DNA of 64,000 nt from positions 57,889,695-57,953,694 of the forward strand of contig NC_012872.2 of the NCBI RefSeq assembly GCF_000003195.3, in the 5' to 3' direction. Source of the DNA: Sorghum bicolor (lineage: Eukaryota; Streptophyta; Magnoliopsida; Poales; Poaceae). The position numbers and the translations under genes are program-made. The notes below the pieces were generated by a model. The model did not search any database and was not told the DNA's origin. It was given only the letters and a program-made list of their open reading frames with translations. This document shows positions 61,973-64,000 of the stretch, piece after piece. The number at the start of each line of letters is the position of its first letter. Positions within the stretch are counted from its first letter, which is position 1.

Positions 61973-62870
61973 CCTTAAACGCACACCGTGCACACTTTGT
62001 TTGCCTAATGCATATACTACAATTTGCAATTAAGACGCACGCACAACCGTTGGCAGCCTTGTTCGTTTGGGTAGAAAGTACTGCTGGCTGATTTATTATG
62101 AGAAAAACACTGCTGAATACCTAACATTTACATTATGCTACCGTTGCTTCTAGATAATTCCACAGCGAAACTGTACTTTAACAAAGCTCCAACATGAGAC
62201 TACTGTGCCATTCCGTGAACCAAACGTGCTAATAGTCTGTTTAATTGAGGAAAATTTTTGGTTTTGATTAATGTAGCATTTCGTCTGTATTTGATAATTA
62301 TTGTCTAATTATAAACTAACTAGGTTAAAAAAATTTGTCTCACAAATTACAAGTAAACTGTGCAATTAATTTTTATTTTTTATCTATATTTATTACTTTA
62401 CGCATGTTTCGAATGATTTAATATGACAAAAAATCTTAAAATTTTTTGGCAACTGAAGAAGACCTAAGGCAGGCGATGTCTACTGGCTCCTCCTTGTTTC
62501 GATAATGCTATAGGACAAAGAAAAATTGCAGCTGGCCTCAGACAGAATCCTCGAGGGGATAAAACTAGCGTCGCTCAACATGAGACTCGACTCGACAGTC
62601 CACAGCCTCCGCGTTGCCAATTTATTTCAACTCCTCGGTAAGATTAAACAAGCATAAAACCTCATTGCCGATCGTCGGCCACAAACAACTTTGATCTTAT
62701 AGTTTTTTTCTTGCACTCCTGCCAGTATTTCGTGTGAAGTACGCTTAGATCGATGGACGTGCAGATCGACAAAGCCTTGAAGGATTTGTTCTCTCTTCCG
62801 AAAGTTCTGAATTCTGACACCACGAGTAAATCAGGAGGCGTAGGTAGTCAGAAATTACGAGCAAGGACTT
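61973..62870. other. Intergenic region with one degenerate family A MITE (about 62232-62465)
   Basis: Family A copy 23 is recognisable from GTCTGTTTAATTGAGG to GGCAACTGAAGAAGACC with heavy divergence. 62060-62210 has CTGCTGGCTGATTTATTATGAGAAAAACACTGCTG, a common small grass repeat. No gene. Confidence 0.55.
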
Positions 62871-63113
62871 GCCTTGTTTAGTTTTCGGTAGTGTAGCACT
62901 TTCGTTTGTTTGTGACAAATATTATCCAATCATGAACTAACTAGGATCAAAAGATTCGTCTCGTGATTTACAGCTAAACTGTGTAATTAGTTTTTGTTTT
63001 TGTCTATATTTAATGTTTCATGCATATGACATAAAATTCGATGTGACGGAAATCTTGAAAACTTTTTGATATCTTGAAAACTTTTTGATTTTCAGGGTGA
63101 ACTAAACATGGCC
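62871..63113. mobile_element. Tourist-like MITE, family A, copy 24
   Basis: It starts GCCTTGTTTAGTTTTCGG and ends GAACTAAACATGGCC. It has an internal tandem duplication of ATCTTGAAAACTTTTTGAT near its right end. It is the copy nearest the terminal TBL gene, about 480 bp upstream of its ATG. Confidence 0.88.
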
Positions 63114-63595
63114 ATCGTTGAACATTTGTAGCTAATTCAGAGATCGGATTTCAATAGCCGTTGGGGCATTAATAGCACTGACACCAGAACGTATTTGCCT
63201 GCATTTAGAAAATATATAAAGAGGATTAGCTGCTGTAGTCCGTGGTGTCCAGTGCCGACTGCCGAGAGGAGAAAACCTCTTAATAAAAACCTATCAGAAT
63301 GATCCTCAGCAGTTGCTGCAAATATATTATTGTTTCCAGTTTCCACCCATGTGATCGATCGATCTGAAGAAAGTTCCGATCCTCTTTCACCTCCATTTGC
63401 AAGCAGTATTGAATTATGAATTCTTCGTGTTGAACATTGGAACACGCGAGTAGAAAGATCGGGTGATCTGTTTCAGTATTAAACAAACTCCAAATGCCAC
63501 TGATCCATACGCTCACAGTCTCCGCCAGTGCACACGGCACACAGTCGAGTCGTGTGGTGTCATCGATCTGGTGAGCGAGAGACGATAGAGCAGCC

Positions 63596-64000
63596 ATGGT
63601 TCTGTGCTTGAAGCTCCTCTTCGGCCCCACGGCCGCCATCTTCCTCTCGGTGGTCGTCATCCTCTCCTGCTTCACCAACGTGCCGTACCTACAGCTCAGC
63701 TACACCGACCAACTCTACGTCGCGCCGCCGGTGCCCAAGTGCGACATCTTCCGCGGCGAGTGGGTGCCGGACCCGGACTCGCCGCAGTACACCAACGAGA
63801 CCTGCGACTTCATCCAGGAGCACCAGAACTGCATGCTCTACGGCCGCCCGGACCTGGAGTTCCTCAAGTGGCGCTGGAAGCCGGACGCCTGCGACCTCCC
63901 GCGGTTCGACCCGCACACGTTCCTCCAGGTCGTCGGCAACAAGACCGTCGCGTTCGTCGGCGACTCGCTGGCCAGGAACCACATGCAGTCCCTCCTCTGC
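63596..64000 (+). CDS. TRICHOME BIREFRINGENCE-LIKE O-acetyltransferase, cut by window end
   Basis: Only the first 135 codons are inside the window, with no stop. ATG at 63596 (AGCCATGG context) is followed by an N-terminal membrane anchor ([20 protein letters not shown]), a short stem, and the start of the TBL domain: [39 protein letters not shown], and Ser124 in [16 protein letters not shown], where the window stops. These segments match the gene at 41457-40058 almost residue for residue, so it belongs to the same AXY4/TBL19-27-type group of Golgi wall-polysaccharide acetyltransferases. By analogy a short intron should follow about 5 codons beyond the window. Confidence 0.9.
   Translation, partial: MVLCLKLLFGPTAAIFLSVVVILSCFTNVPYLQLSYTDQLYVAPPVPKCDIFRGEWVPDPDSPQYTNETCDFIQEHQNCMLYGRPDLEFLKWRWKPDACDLPRFDPHTFLQVVGNKTVAFVGDSLARNHMQSLLC

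Overview
The window is nuclear DNA from a monocot, most likely an andropogonoid grass close to Sorghum. Four things point there. Coding exons are very GC-rich, with G/C at third positions, and sit in AT-rich flanks. Introns are GT-AG. The spliced proteins look like grass members of plant families. The space between genes is packed with miniature inverted-repeat transposons (MITEs) whose ends read GGCCTTGTTTAGTT, typical of such genomes. The species call is inference.

Layout. 1-2440 is intergenic, with a GC-rich patch and a doubtful terminal exon at 302-480. 3214-5677 (+) is a two-exon class II phospholipase A1/DAD1-like lipase with two MITEs in its intron. 10620-15840 (+) is a five-exon CHUP1/IPGA1-like coiled-coil, proline-rich protein with a short upstream ORF. 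20765-16581 (-) is a five-exon TRICHOME BIREFRINGENCE-LIKE (TBL) O-acetyltransferase. 21.6-22.9 kb holds two opposed LINE remnants. 26104-27391 (+) is the proteasome assembly chaperone PSMG4/PAC4. 28.9-31 kb is a dense cluster of DNA transposons (Tourist-like, hAT, a Helitron 3' end). 31882-35314 (+) is the ten-exon plastid ketol-acid reductoisomerase. 36068-36478 (+) is a single-exon DUF538 protein. 41457-40058 (-) is a second TBL gene, and the window ends inside a closely similar third one starting at 63596 (+). The 22 kb between those two is a transposon-rich interval with LINE pieces, nested MITEs, a fold-back element and a decayed MATH-domain gene at 54622-55070.

The genes do not form a pathway. 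Those present serve lipid hydrolysis, chloroplast/actin or microtubule positioning, cell-wall polysaccharide acetylation (three TBL genes), proteasome assembly and branched-chain amino-acid synthesis. The strongest structural themes are a high-copy Tourist-like MITE family (at least 24 recognisable copies), several nested insertions with readable target-site duplications, and a head-to-head pair of related TBL genes. I found no convincing undescribed protein system; the most unusual material is the transposon architecture.

Gene models were built by eye from reading frames, GT-AG sites and protein-family similarity. Exon edges keep the reading frame throughout, but no transcript evidence was available.
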